Assembly: GCF_005217615.1 (NCBI RefSeq)
Contig: NZ_SZNK01000001.1
Coordinates: 4,700,001 to 4,764,000, forward strand
Length of the DNA stretch: 64,000 bases
Direction of reading: 5' to 3'
Origin: Brevibacillus antibioticus
GTDB lineage: Bacteria; Bacillota; Bacilli; Brevibacillales; Brevibacillaceae
Position numbers and translations under genes: made by a program. The stretch's first letter is position 1. The number at the start of each line of letters is the position of its first letter. Of this stretch, positions 8,464-17,195 are shown piece by piece. The notes beneath the pieces were generated by a model. It was given only the letters and a program-made list of their open reading frames with translations, was not told the DNA's origin and did not search any database.

Positions 8464-8492
8464 ATTATACGGAGAGGCGCCCAAAAAGTAAA
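8464..8492 (-). promoter_or_regulatory. znuA promoter
   Basis: On the minus strand TTTACT (8492-8487) and TATAAT (8469-8464) are separated by 17 bp. The -35 overlaps the distal Zur-box-like dyad. Confidence 0.7.
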
Positions 8493-8511
8493 TAGGATTT
8501 ATTCCGATTTA
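8489..8511 (-). promoter_or_regulatory. Zur-box-like operator 1 of znuA (distal)
   Basis: On the minus strand this 23-bp element begins TAAATCGGAAT and ends TCCTATTTA. Its arms are nearly symmetrical (TAAATcGGA/TCCtATTTA) and it overlaps the -35 of znuA. It lies 87 bp from the start of the divergent lipoprotein gene at 8598. Confidence 0.6.
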
Positions 8512-8597
8512 AAAATCATACGTTTGCATCTTCTCTCCCAGCTTCACAATTTCCCCATCTCATTATGATAAAATATTTGGCAGGAGGTATGTCCAAG

Positions 8598-9089
8598 ATG
8601 AAGCGTAAATCATGGTTAGCCATTACTTTTATCACCGCAGCACTGCTTACTGGCTGTGGCTCTACTGATCAAGCTGAACAGAATCATAGCGATCACACGC
8701 AGCACGCCCCCAATGGAGATTTGCAGGAATTGACTGCTTCCGCTGATCAGCTACCGAAATTTTTAGACAACCAAGACCCTGTCATTATCGAATCCTACAA
8801 AGTTGCCGCAGCAAACCGTGAGCTGCTCAAATCCATTCCATGCTATTGTGGTTGTGGTGAAAGTGCTGGACACGGACATAATGGCAACTGCTTTATCAAA
8901 GAAGAAAAGTCTGATGGCTCCATTGTCTGGGATGACCACGGCACTCGCTGCGGCGTATGCATGGAAATCGCTGTTATTTCCGGCAAGCTGAGTGCAGAAG
9001 GCAAATCTACAAAAGAAATTCGTAACTACATAGACCAAACCTATGGGCAAGGCTACGGAAAACCAACTCCTACCCCGATGCCTTCCTAA
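8598..9089 (+). CDS. PCYCGC motif-containing lipoprotein
   Basis: This is a 163-residue predicted lipoprotein with lipobox LLTGC (Cys about 20) and a histidine-rich linker (HSDHTQH). The PCYCGCGES motif and two further cysteines in RCGVCME give it the name of its family, whose role is not established. The Cys and His content suggests metal binding or redox chemistry at the membrane surface, which is inference. ATG 8598 follows AGGAGGT by 9 bp; earlier ATG codons overlap this site. It is divergent from znuA and shares the intergenic region holding the Zur-box-like dyads. Confidence 0.82.
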   Translation: MKRKSWLAITFITAALLTGCGSTDQAEQNHSDHTQHAPNGDLQELTASADQLPKFLDNQDPVIIESYKVAAANRELLKSIPCYCGCGESAGHGHNGNCFIKEEKSDGSIVWDDHGTRCGVCMEIAVISGKLSAEGKSTKEIRNYIDQTYGQGYGKPTPTPMPS

Positions 9090-9099
9090 AACATATAAC

Positions 9100-9132
9100 A
9101 AGACTTCCCGACGAGGAAGTCTTTCTTTTTTC
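9100..9132 (+). terminator. Terminator after the PCYCGC lipoprotein gene
   Basis: AAGACTTCC pairs with GGAAGTCTT across a short loop and is followed by TCTTTTTT. It closes a one-gene unit. Confidence 0.85.
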
Positions 9133-9199
9133 CCTTTTATGGAATAGAATGATGCATAGATATTCGAGGTATCGAAATCCGAGGTATAAGGAGGTCGCT

Positions 9200-9535
9200 A
9201 TGGCAGTCAATAAGGAATTGATGAAAGGCAGTACGGTCATTCTCATTCTTACCTTGCTGGAACAAAAGGAAATGTACGGCTATGAGATGATCAAGACGAT
9301 GGAAACTAGCTCGAACGGTGTGCTGTCTCTCAAGGAAGGCACCCTCTATCCCATTCTTCATACCCTTGAGTCTGAAGGAAAGGTCGAGGCGTTTTGGAGC
9401 GAAGGGGAAGGAGAGCGAAAACGCAAATACTATCAAATCACCCGCGAAGGCAAGAAGCATCTCAAAGAGAAAAAACAGGAGTGGGAGTCTTTTCGTACCG
9501 CTGTTGACTCCGTGTTGGGAGGGCAGGCTACATGA
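9200..9535 (+). CDS. PadR family transcriptional regulator
   Basis: This is a 111-residue PadR winged-helix regulator. The recognition region is visible as MYGYEMIKTME and GTLYPILHTLESEG, followed by the wing RKRKYYQITREGK and a C-terminal helix. ATG 9200 is set by AAGGAGG 5 bp upstream. Its stop overlaps the next gene by 4 bp (ATGA), so the two are translationally coupled and the regulator probably controls this membrane protein. Two CGAGGTAT repeats (9165-9172 and 9180-9187) just upstream are a possible operator. The inducer is unknown. Confidence 0.9.
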   Translation: MAVNKELMKGSTVILILTLLEQKEMYGYEMIKTMETSSNGVLSLKEGTLYPILHTLESEGKVEAFWSEGEGERKRKYYQITREGKKHLKEKKQEWESFRTAVDSVLGGQAT

Positions 9536-10824
9536 ACGAAAACAAGCGAACTGCCTATTACATAAAAAAAGTCTGCGATCAGATCAAAAACAAAGAGGTT
9601 CATCCAGCCATTACGCTAGAGTTGGAGAATCATTTCGCCGAAAAGATCGAGGATTATCGTGAGGCTGGATATAAGGAAGATGAAGCGACTCGGATTGCGA
9701 TTGCGGAGATGGGTGATCCTGTCGATGTAGGACGTCACCTCCATCAGGCGCATAAACCGCGGATGGAGTGGGGAATTGTTTCGATTGTGGGAATCCTACT
9801 CGCTATCGGGCTGGTTACCCTGTATTCTCTTCATATTGCGGAAGATAATCGTAATTTGATCGGGCGACAACTGGTCGGAATCATAATCGGAACAGTCGTC
9901 CTCGTGGCGATTCTCTTTTGGGATTACAGTAAATTAAAGAGATATAGTAAGATTCTGTATTTCGGCACGATGATCTTACTCCTTTATACACTGCTCGCAG
10001 GGAGACCTATAGCCGGTATCCAGTATCTGAATATCGGAGATTCTCCACTCCATTTTATTGGAATTAGCCCCTTCCTGTTCATCGTAGCCCTCGCAGGAAT
10101 TTTCACAGAGTGGAAGGAGCACAAACGCTACACCATCGTAAAACTGATTTCGTACTTCCTGCCCCCTTGCCTGCTTCTCACGTTGGGCGAATACGAATTT
10201 GCCGTTTTCCTATATGTCGGTGGCTACATCGCGCTCGTGATTGCCGCTAAGCCTAAAAAGCTTGTTAAACTGAGCCTCCTCTCTATGGTTTTCGCGTGTG
10301 TAGGAGGAACGGTTTACCTGTTCGCTAAACCTTATCAGCTAGATCGTCTTTTTTACATCCTGAATACGTATCTCGAACCGGATGGAAGAGACTATATCAC
10401 CACTCAATCCTTGAACGCCATCCAGTCAGCTACCTTATGGGGTCAAGGCTTCGGTGCCTCTCTAGATGCATTGCCCGCCCTTGAGTCTGACTATATTTTT
10501 GCCTACATGGTGTATATCTTTGGACCAATTGTAGGGATAGCCTTTTTCATTCTGGGCGTTATGCTGCTGCTTCGTTTGCTCCATGCCATCAGAAAAGTAA
10601 AAGATGTATACGGGTCCTTGCTGTTATCCGGTATGATTGTACTCTTTTTCACGCCGTTTTTCTGGAGTATTTTCATGACTGTCGGTCTGGTTCCACCTAT
10701 CACTGTGAATCTACCATTCGTTGGCTTTGGAATCGTGCATACCGTATTGCAAATGGCCTTGATAGGACTCGTCTTGAACATTTACCGACGAAAAGACATC
10801 CAGCCTTTGACCAAAGCCTCCTAA
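9532..10824 (+). CDS. SEDS (FtsW/RodA/SpoVE) family protein with a PadR-associated N-terminal domain
   Basis: This 430-residue protein joins two parts. Residues about 1-75 form a helical cytoplasmic domain of the type found in permeases next to PadR regulators (LELENHFAEKIEDYREAGYKEDEA, then EMGDP). The rest has about ten membrane segments and matches SEDS peptidoglycan polymerases. The conserved extracellular region is visible near residue 305 as LWGQGFGAS with LESDYIFAYMVYIFG after it, where the Asp corresponds to the essential Asp of the TDFIF motif. It starts inside the padR stop (ATGA overlap). No partner penicillin-binding protein is nearby. Family is clear; role is inferred to be an inducible envelope polymerase or a relative with altered function. 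Confidence 0.85.
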   Translation: MNENKRTAYYIKKVCDQIKNKEVHPAITLELENHFAEKIEDYREAGYKEDEATRIAIAEMGDPVDVGRHLHQAHKPRMEWGIVSIVGILLAIGLVTLYSLHIAEDNRNLIGRQLVGIIIGTVVLVAILFWDYSKLKRYSKILYFGTMILLLYTLLAGRPIAGIQYLNIGDSPLHFIGISPFLFIVALAGIFTEWKEHKRYTIVKLISYFLPPCLLLTLGEYEFAVFLYVGGYIALVIAAKPKKLVKLSLLSMVFACVGGTVYLFAKPYQLDRLFYILNTYLEPDGRDYITTQSLNAIQSATLWGQGFGASLDALPALESDYIFAYMVYIFGPIVGIAFFILGVMLLLRLLHAIRKVKDVYGSLLLSGMIVLFFTPFFWSIFMTVGLVPPITVNLPFVGFGIVHTVLQMALIGLVLNIYRRKDIQPLTKAS

Positions 10825-10827
10825 TAG

Positions 10828-10865
10828 AAAAAGGGAGTAAAGCCCCTACGCTCTACTCCCTTTTT
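10828..10865. terminator. Bidirectional terminator between the SEDS gene and nadA
   Basis: AAAAAGGGAGTA pairs with TACTCCCTTTTT. The A and T runs on both sides allow termination of both convergent genes. Confidence 0.88.
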
Positions 10866-10884
10866 GCATTTTATCAAACGGCCC

Positions 10885-11829
10885 TTAAGCAGGCGCTACC
10901 GCAAGCATGCGTTCCAACGAAGCACGTGCCGCATCAGCAACATCTGTTGGCACAAAAATCTCCGGCTTCATATTCTCCAGCGCCTCAACGCACTTTTTCA
11001 GGTTGTTCACCTTCATATTCGGGCAAACGAGGTACTTGGAAGCGAAAATGAACGTTTTGTCCGGGCTGTCCTTTTCCAGCATGTAACGTGTGCCGTCTTC
11101 CGTTCCGATAATAAACTCTTTGCGCGAAGACTCACGGCAATATTTCAAAATTCCGGTCGTGGAACCAACGTAGTCAGCTAGAGATACCACTTCTGGGCGA
11201 CACTCCGGATGAACGACAACTACAGCCTCAGGGTGTTGCTGCTTCAACGTCATGATGTCTTCTACAGACAGTTGGTCATGCGTATTGCAGTACCCTTCCC
11301 AAATAATCATTTTCTTGTCCGTGAATTGGGATACATAGTGGCCGAGGTTTTTGTCCGGCACCCAAATGATCTCATCGCTGTCGATCGACTCGATCACGCG
11401 CTTCGCGTTGGACGACGTACAGCAGATATAGGTTTCGGCTTTAACATCCGCAGAAGTATTGATGTAAGCCACTACCTTTGCATCTGGATGCTGTGCTTTG
11501 AGCTTGCGTAGTCCGTCTACGTTCACCATGTCCGCCATCGGACAGCCAGCCCGTTCATCGGGAATAATGACGGTCTTCTGGGGATTGAGAATTTTTGCAC
11601 TTTCTCCCATAAAATGAACCCCACAGAACAAAATCACATCGGCATCCGTTTCTTTTGCTTTCTGTGCCAATCCAAAGGAATCGCCAATGAAGTCAGCGAC
11701 CTCCTGAATCTCGGGACGTTGATAAAAGTGAGCAAGAATGATGGCATTACGCTCTTTCTTCAGCTGCAGCAGTCGTTCACGTAACTCAGCGTTGCGCTGG
11801 GCTTTTTTTTCTAACGCTAAAGCGTCCAT
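10885..11829 (-). CDS. nadA: Quinolinate synthase
   Basis: It condenses iminoaspartate with dihydroxyacetone phosphate to quinolinate, using a 4Fe-4S cluster. The 314-residue protein shows AHFYQRPEIQEVAD, GDSFGLA, and three likely cluster cysteines in LFCGVHFM, VVHPECRPEV and YLVCPNM. ATG 11829 has AGGGGGA upstream and a near-consensus promoter. It is transcribed apart from nadBC, unlike in B. subtilis. Confidence 0.95.
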   Translation of the reverse strand: MDALALEKKAQRNAELRERLLQLKKERNAIILAHFYQRPEIQEVADFIGDSFGLAQKAKETDADVILFCGVHFMGESAKILNPQKTVIIPDERAGCPMADMVNVDGLRKLKAQHPDAKVVAYINTSADVKAETYICCTSSNAKRVIESIDSDEIIWVPDKNLGHYVSQFTDKKMIIWEGYCNTHDQLSVEDIMTLKQQHPEAVVVVHPECRPEVVSLADYVGSTTGILKYCRESSRKEFIIGTEDGTRYMLEKDSPDKTFIFASKYLVCPNMKVNNLKKCVEALENMKPEIFVPTDVADAARASLERMLAVAPA

Positions 11830-11868
11830 GGAAAAAATCCCCCTACGGTGGTGTCATAATTTACGGTC

Positions 11869-11897
11869 ATTGTAAGCGTATAACCTCCCCTTGTCAA
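11869..11897 (-). promoter_or_regulatory. Sigma-A promoter of nadA
   Basis: On the minus strand TTGACA (11897-11892) and TACAAT (11874-11869) are separated by 17 bp, about 40 bp upstream of the nadA start codon. Confidence 0.85.
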
Positions 11898-11914
11898 CGT
11901 GGTACATTTTGAAC

Positions 11915-11960
11915 AAAAAAAGCAGAAACCGGCCTGTACAGACGCAGCTTCTGCTTTTTC
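11915..11960 (-). terminator. Terminator after the HAD hydrolase gene
   Basis: GCAGAA (11922-11927) pairs with TTCTGC (11949-11954) with A and T runs on both flanks. On the minus strand it ends the HAD gene before the nadA promoter. Confidence 0.75.
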
Positions 11961-11966
11961 ATTCTC

Positions 11967-12836
11967 TTACTCGCCTTTTTCTCCGAGGACGCGCTCCCGA
12001 ATAAAGCGGGCTACGCCTTCCTCATTATGGTGTGGGGCGATATATTTGGCTACCTGCTTGATCTCGTCAGAAGCGTTTTCCATTGCGACGGAATATCCTG
12101 CGCCTGTTAACGCCTCACGATCGTTTTCGGCATCGCCAAATGCCATCACTTTCTCCGGGGAGATTCCCCATTTCTCACAGAAGTATTGAAGCCCTTCCCA
12201 TTTGGAAACCCCTTGAGGAATTACTTCGACATTCTGCTTGCCGGATGAAGTGATAGTCACTTGCTCGCTCCAAGGCTTTAGCTGCTCTTTCACCCACTCC
12301 AGACGATCCGGGTCTTGATGCCAGACGAAGAACTTGACGATTTCTACTTCCCCGGACTCTACTTTTTCCAGTACTTCTGCCAAAGGCTCTACGCGTGCGA
12401 GTCTGTAATAAGGAAAACTCAAAATCGAGAATCCTTCTACAGATGCGTCCTCACTCATGGTCGCTTCCAAACATTCACGGTCTTCTTTGATCATCCAGCG
12501 ATTGCTATTCGTATCATGAAGCTCATAATAAATCGTTTCTTGCCTCAGTGCATGGATCGCACCGATTACCATCTCAGTGGGAAGGAGCCATTGACGGACC
12601 AGCGTGCCATCCCCCTCGAAAACAGTGCCGCCATTGCTACAGACATAGCCGTCAAAAGGAAAGGAATCAATCGGAATTTGAGCGGAGCCATACATCCTGC
12701 CCGTAGACAAAACGAGTTTGCAGCCTTGCTGTTGTAATTGGCGAAGTGCTTCTTTCGTTCCTTCTGTCAGCTTTGAATCGTGAGTCAGTAAGGTTCCATC
12801 CATATCAAATGCAGCCATGCCCGGTGTAAGCAACAT
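11967..12836 (-). CDS. Cof-type HAD-IIB family phosphatase
   Basis: This 289-residue protein is a Cof-like haloacid dehalogenase phosphatase, a cytoplasmic family acting on sugar phosphates, nucleotides or cofactors such as FMN and PLP. Motif I is DMDGTLL near residue 12, motif II is STGR, and motifs III and IV are in GDAENDREAL near residue 215. The C2B cap lies between. ATG 12836 has AGAGG 8 bp upstream; an in-frame TTG two codons earlier is possible. The substrate cannot be told from sequence. Confidence 0.88.
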   Translation of the reverse strand: MLLTPGMAAFDMDGTLLTHDSKLTEGTKEALRQLQQQGCKLVLSTGRMYGSAQIPIDSFPFDGYVCSNGGTVFEGDGTLVRQWLLPTEMVIGAIHALRQETIYYELHDTNSNRWMIKEDRECLEATMSEDASVEGFSILSFPYYRLARVEPLAEVLEKVESGEVEIVKFFVWHQDPDRLEWVKEQLKPWSEQVTITSSGKQNVEVIPQGVSKWEGLQYFCEKWGISPEKVMAFGDAENDREALTGAGYSVAMENASDEIKQVAKYIAPHHNEEGVARFIRERVLGEKGE

Positions 12837-12888
12837 ATCCAATCCCTCTCATTCGCTTTGGATTTGCCTTTGAGTCAACATAGTGGAG

Positions 12889-13098
12889 GAGAAGAAAAAG
12901 CGCAGTTCTCTTCGACTCTGACACGCCAGCAGGGGGATTCACTGGCCGTCTCCACTTAAAAAAGGGGACCGTCGAGCCAAAGCCACCCTACGGGCGGAAG
13001 TTTCTCAAGGAAGAAGTGTTCGACAGGCGTGGTCCCCTTTTTTAAGTTCCGACTGGGGTGGCCTGTCAAGGTCTACGAGCCCTGCGCTTTTTCTTCTC
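12889..13098. repeat. Nested palindromic intergenic element, candidate structured RNA or mobile palindrome
   Basis: The interval between ftsH and the HAD gene has no convincing ORF. It holds two nested perfect inverted repeats of 17 bp each: an outer pair (12889-12905 with 13082-13098, GAGAAGAAAAAGCGCAG on the left) and an inner pair (12954-12970 with 13031-13047, ACTTAAAAAAGGGGACC on the left). Between them TGACACGCCA and TGGCCTGTCA can pair with one mismatch, and inside the inner pair GTCGA faces TTCGAC. The arms contain T runs readable on either strand. The total of about 210 nt with a closing stem, asymmetric bubble and apical stem resembles the outline of 6S RNA, but no family-specific sequence was recognised. 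Confidence 0.6.
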
Positions 13099-13157
13099 AC
13101 CAGCTTTATTGGTTCATCGACACCTTTTAAAAACGTAACCTAATACTTTCCGATATT

Positions 13158-13184
13158 GCAAAAAAGGGCACCAGAGGCGCCCTT
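13158..13184 (-). terminator. Terminator after ftsH
   Basis: On the minus strand AAGGGCGCC pairs with GGTGCCCTT around TCT (one G-T pair), followed by TTTTTTGC. The hairpin overlaps the ftsH stop codon. Confidence 0.88.
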
Positions 13185-15162
13185 ATTGTTTCGGTTCTTC
13201 GTTTGTATCTTCTTTTACTTCTTCTTTTACTTCTTCTTTTACTTCTTCTTTTACTTCTTCTTTTACTTCTTCCAGCTTCGGTTGAATGTTCACGACCACA
13301 TCTTTATTTGCGTCCGGATCGTTATCCATTTTACCTGTTTCGATCAATTGCTTGATCTGCTCAGAATCAAGAGTCTCGACACGGAGCAGCGTGTTCGCAA
13401 TCAGATCGAGCTGATCACGGTGCGTCGTAAGCAATTCTGTACACTTCGCATAGCACTCGTTGATAATATTTTGCATTTCCTGATCGATCTCGTACGCAAT
13501 CTGATCGGAGTAGTTACGCTCATTGCCATAGTCGCGGCCCAGGAATACTTGACCTTGACTCTTACCGAACTGCATAGGTCCGAGCTTGCTCATTCCGTAT
13601 TCGGTAATCATGCTGCGAGCGATAGCAGTCGCGCGTTGGAAGTCATTATGTGCCCCGGTACTAATATCCCCAAGCACCAATTCCTCCGCAACACGTCCCC
13701 CCAACAGACCGACGATTTTGTCGAGCAAGTCCGTTTTGGTAGCAAAGAAACGGTCTTCCTTCGGCAGCATCACGGTGTATCCACCAGCTTGGCCGCGCGG
13801 AATGATTGTTACCTTATGTACCATTTCTGCATTTCTCAGGTGGTATCCGATGATCGTATGACCAGCTTCGTGGAAGGCAACCAGACGGCGCTCGTCTTCG
13901 CTCACTACGCGAGACTTCTTCGCTGGACCTGCAATCACGCGGTCAATCGCTTCATCTACTTCCGTCATCGTGATTTGCTTTTTGTTTCTGCGGGCAGTCA
14001 AGAGAGCCGCTTCATTCAGCAGGTTCTCCAAATCTGCGCCCGTGAAGCCCGATGTACCACGAGCAATCACGTCCAGCTTCACGTCTTCGCCAATCGGCTT
14101 GTTGCGGGCATGAACCTTGAGCACCGCTTCACGGCCTTTGATATCAGGACGATCAACTGTAATTTGACGGTCAAAACGTCCCGGACGCAAGAGAGCCGGG
14201 TCGAGAATGTCAGGTCGGTTGGTCGCAGCAATCATGATGATTCCTTCGTTTCCACCAAAACCGTCCATCTCTACGAGCAACTGGTTGAGAGTTTGCTCGC
14301 GTTCGTCGTGGCCGCCGCCGAGTCCAGCTCCGCGTTGACGACCCACGGCGTCAATCTCGTCAATAAAGATAATGCAAGGAGCATTTTTCTTCGCATTTTC
14401 AAACAGGTCACGTACGCGGGATGCACCCACCCCAACGAACATTTCCACGAAGTCAGAACCGGAGATACTGAAGAACGGTACACCAGCTTCGCCTGCAACA
14501 GCGCGAGCGAGCAAAGTTTTACCTGTACCCGGAGGTCCTACAAGCAGCACCCCTTTTGGAATACGAGCGCCAACCGCATTGAACTTACGGTTGTCTTTCA
14601 GGAAATCAACGACTTCCTCCAGCTCCGCCTTTTCTTCGTCTGCTCCTGCTACATCGTCAAATGTAACGCGTTTCTTCTCTTCGTTGTAAAGCTTCGCGCG
14701 GCTTTTACCGAAGTTCATGACTCGGCTTCCGCCACCTTGTGCGTTGTTCAGAAGAAAGAAAAACAGGATGAAGATGATGACAAAAGGAATGATAGAAGTC
14801 AAGAACGTGAGCCAAATGCTATTGCCCTCCGCAGGATTGAACGCTACATTCTTCACCTTTTGCGCATCGATTTTCTCTTCGACTACCTTAACAACATCTG
14901 AGTCATACAAAGGAACATTGGTAAAAAATTTGTTGCTTTCCTGTCCCGGAATAGCTTTTGCCAACGTACCCTCGACCCTGTAAGTACCATTCTCTGGTCG
15001 AAGCGCCAACTCAGTGACGTTGTCAGCTTTTAGCTGTATCCGGAATTCCTGATATGTAAGTTTCCCAACCTTATCAGTACCGGAGAGGATGAAATTCACG
15101 ATCCCGACCGTGACAAGAAAAATCAGTAGGTAGAACCCGGTATTACGAAAAAAGCGATTCAT
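13183..15162 (-). CDS. ftsH: ATP-dependent zinc metalloprotease FtsH
   Basis: This membrane-anchored AAA protease degrades membrane and regulatory proteins. The 659-residue chain has two N-terminal membrane segments (about 8-26 and 112-132) around an extracytoplasmic domain. It also has Walker A GPPGTGKT near residue 208, Walker [12 protein letters not shown], the second region of homology, and the zinc protease motif HEAGH near 429. The C-terminal tail is five tandem EEVK units made by a 12-bp DNA repeat. ATG 15162 follows AGGAGGT. It is last in the hpt-ftsH order known from B. subtilis. Confidence 0.97.
   Translation of the reverse strand: MNRFFRNTGFYLLIFLVTVGIVNFILSGTDKVGKLTYQEFRIQLKADNVTELALRPENGTYRVEGTLAKAIPGQESNKFFTNVPLYDSDVVKVVEEKIDAQKVKNVAFNPAEGNSIWLTFLTSIIPFVIIFILFFFLLNNAQGGGSRVMNFGKSRAKLYNEEKKRVTFDDVAGADEEKAELEEVVDFLKDNRKFNAVGARIPKGVLLVGPPGTGKTLLARAVAGEAGVPFFSISGSDFVEMFVGVGASRVRDLFENAKKNAPCIIFIDEIDAVGRQRGAGLGGGHDEREQTLNQLLVEMDGFGGNEGIIMIAATNRPDILDPALLRPGRFDRQITVDRPDIKGREAVLKVHARNKPIGEDVKLDVIARGTSGFTGADLENLLNEAALLTARRNKKQITMTEVDEAIDRVIAGPAKKSRVVSEDERRLVAFHEAGHTIIGYHLRNAEMVHKVTIIPRGQAGGYTVMLPKEDRFFATKTDLLDKIVGLLGGRVAEELVLGDISTGAHNDFQRATAIARSMITEYGMSKLGPMQFGKSQGQVFLGRDYGNERNYSDQIAYEIDQEMQNIINECYAKCTELLTTHRDQLDLIANTLLRVETLDSEQIKQLIETGKMDNDPDANKDVVVNIQPKLEEVKEEVKEEVKEEVKEEVKEDTNEEPKQ
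13213..13272 (-). repeat. 12-bp x 5 tandem repeat in the ftsH 3' end
   Basis: Five perfect copies of TTTTACTTCTTC on the plus strand encode five EEVK units in the acidic FtsH tail. The 12-bp period keeps the frame whenever copies are gained or lost. Confidence 0.95.
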
Positions 15163-15231
15163 TCCTTACCTCCTCTCACGAACAGACACTTTTCACATTT
15201 TATCATAGAAAGCACGGTCTCCACAACAAAC

Positions 15232-15771
15232 CTACTTTGTGTAGACCTCAGGCTTCAATACACCGATATAAGGAAGATTACGGTAGTGCTCGTCATAGTC
15301 CAAGCCGTATCCCACAACGAATTCGTCTGGAACATCGTATCCCTTATAGTCTGGTGAAATATCCACCTTGCGACGCTCTGGTTTGTTCAAGAGAGTCACC
15401 ACTTTTACGGAAGCAGCTTCCCGATGGCGCAACAGCTCTACCAAGCGGCTCAGCGTCAGACCGCTGTCCATGATGTCTTCTACAACCAGCACGTGTCTGT
15501 TTTGCACAGATGTATCGAGATCCTTCAAGATTTTCACCATGCCAGAGGACTCTGTTCCACTTCCGTAGCTGGAAACAGCCATGAAATCCATTTCGCACGG
15601 AATATCCATGTGACGGATCAGATCAGCCATGAAAACGACCGCGCCTTTCAGCACGCAGATAACCAATGGATTTTTATCCTTGTATTCTGCAGCCAGCGTC
15701 TTGCCTAATTCTTGAACTTTTACCGCAATATCCTCTTCTGATAGCAAAATCTTCTCGATGTCTTGATTCAT
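15232..15771 (-). CDS. hpt: Hypoxanthine phosphoribosyltransferase
   Basis: It salvages hypoxanthine and guanine with PRPP to IMP and GMP. The 179-residue protein contains the PRPP-binding motif [14 protein letters not shown] near residue 96 and the purine contact [20 protein letters not shown] near the end. ATG 15771 is chosen because GGGAGG lies 6 bp upstream; the six extra N-terminal codons of the longer frame overlap that site. It overlaps tilS by 4 bp, so translation is coupled. Confidence 0.95.
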   Translation of the reverse strand: MNQDIEKILLSEEDIAVKVQELGKTLAAEYKDKNPLVICVLKGAVVFMADLIRHMDIPCEMDFMAVSSYGSGTESSGMVKILKDLDTSVQNRHVLVVEDIMDSGLTLSRLVELLRHREAASVKVVTLLNKPERRKVDISPDYKGYDVPDEFVVGYGLDYDEHYRNLPYIGVLKPEVYTK

Positions 15772-17195
15772 GAAAAAACCTCCCGCCAATCTTCTCCAAA
15801 CTCTACCCGCACGTGTAGAAAACGCCTGGTCTGTCCATTGACAGGCGCTACGGCGGAACGGCGCACACCTGGTACCAAAATCACCTCATCGCCCGCCGTC
15901 AAAAGCGGAAGTTTGTCACGCCATGCTCGCGGAAATTTGGCATCAATCAATAAATCCTTCAACTTCTTTCCATCTGCTGAGCCAAACAGGGTGATGCGGT
16001 CTCCAGGTTTTCGGTTACGCAAATACAGCGATCCTGGCAACTGTTCGGCATCAAAGACCGCTTCATTCGCCGGGAGTCGCTCCCAATCCATGGGACCTTC
16101 CAGGTAAGTAATATGTACCGTGGCCTTGCTCTCGTCGACCCAGGTTACACCGGGAACGGCGAGCTCGTAACTATACGTATGTATGCGATCCTGTCGCTTT
16201 CTACGACGAAAAGTGATTCGCTCGTACACCCGGTCGACTACCAGGTCATTCGGCAAATGCAATTCCGCTGAAGGGCGACTTCCCCCTAGCATGTGCAAAA
16301 CGGTCTCCACATGTTGCGAAGACCATTCGGTATGTTTTGAGAGATAACTTAATATTAGAGTAATCATTCTCCTTTGTAAAGCAACGTCACAAGTTTGAAA
16401 CTTGTCATTGTCCATCAAAAATGCTTCAGGTTTTTTCTCAATCGTTACCTCTTTCAAATGCTCAATCGCCAGCCTCATTAAAAGCGCTTCGTCCTGTCGG
16501 ATTGCCTCTGCAGTAGCCAAGATATGCTCCCGATACTTGTCATTCACCTTTTCTAATAAGGGCATGACATCCAAACGCAGAAGATTGCGCGTATACTTGC
16601 GCGATTGGTTGCTGCTATCCTCACGGGGGACAAGTTGATGTTCCCGACAGTAGCCTTCCAGTTCTTGACGCGTTTTATGCAAGAGCGGGCGCACGAGCTC
16701 AATCGGGCAATCCGCAAGCATTCTTCGCTTCGGCATCCCTGTCAGTCCATGCAACCTGCTGCCTCGCACAAAACGAAAAAGAATCGTTTCCACCTGATCG
16801 TCAGCATGATGGGCCAATGCCAGTTTGGTCGCCCCTTGCGCTAAGCCTACCTCTCGATACAGTCGATAGCGAATGTCGCGACTCGCTTCTTGCCCGCCCA
16901 GTCCCGTTTTTTCCATATAAGCGGGGACGTCATACTCAAAGAGATGGAAAGCCACGCTGAGTTTTCGACATAGCTCTTCTGCATAGAGTGCGTCCTGCCT
17001 TGCTTCTTCCCCACGAAAGCCGTGGTTCAGATGGACAGCATGCAGCTTCCAATTATACTGGTATTGTTTATTGAGAGAAGCCAATATATGCAACAGTGCG
17101 GTAGAATCGTTGCCGCCGGAAATTCCAACAACAATGGTCTCACCTGGAAGCAAAAGCCCCTCGGACTCAATCTCGTTGCGCACGCTTGCCAGCAT
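15768..17195 (-). CDS. tilS: tRNA(Ile)-lysidine synthetase
   Basis: It attaches lysine to C34 of the CAU-anticodon tRNA-Ile so that it reads AUA; the gene is normally essential. The 475-residue protein has the PP-loop motif [12 protein letters not shown] near residue 24, then the central substrate domain and C-terminal lysidine-tRNA ligase domains with RNRKPGDRI and [21 protein letters not shown] 17195 follows AAAGGAG. Its 5' end overlaps the end of the exporter gene upstream by 29 bp. Confidence 0.95.
   Translation of the reverse strand: MLASVRNEIESEGLLLPGETIVVGISGGNDSTALLHILASLNKQYQYNWKLHAVHLNHGFRGEEARQDALYAEELCRKLSVAFHLFEYDVPAYMEKTGLGGQEASRDIRYRLYREVGLAQGATKLALAHHADDQVETILFRFVRGSRLHGLTGMPKRRMLADCPIELVRPLLHKTRQELEGYCREHQLVPREDSSNQSRKYTRNLLRLDVMPLLEKVNDKYREHILATAEAIRQDEALLMRLAIEHLKEVTIEKKPEAFLMDNDKFQTCDVALQRRMITLILSYLSKHTEWSSQHVETVLHMLGGSRPSAELHLPNDLVVDRVYERITFRRRKRQDRIHTYSYELAVPGVTWVDESKATVHITYLEGPMDWERLPANEAVFDAEQLPGSLYLRNRKPGDRITLFGSADGKKLKDLLIDAKFPRAWRDKLPLLTAGDEVILVPGVRRSAVAPVNGQTRRFLHVRVEFGEDWREVFS

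Noticed and set aside
12889..13098. SRP RNA, tmRNA or RNase P RNA in the palindromic element
   Set aside because: The size and the lack of the conserved core sequences of these RNAs argue against them.
13156..14901. A 581-codon open frame on the plus strand
   Set aside because: It is the mirror of ftsH; its repetitive N-terminus rich in Phe and Tyr is only the antisense reading of the EEVK repeat.
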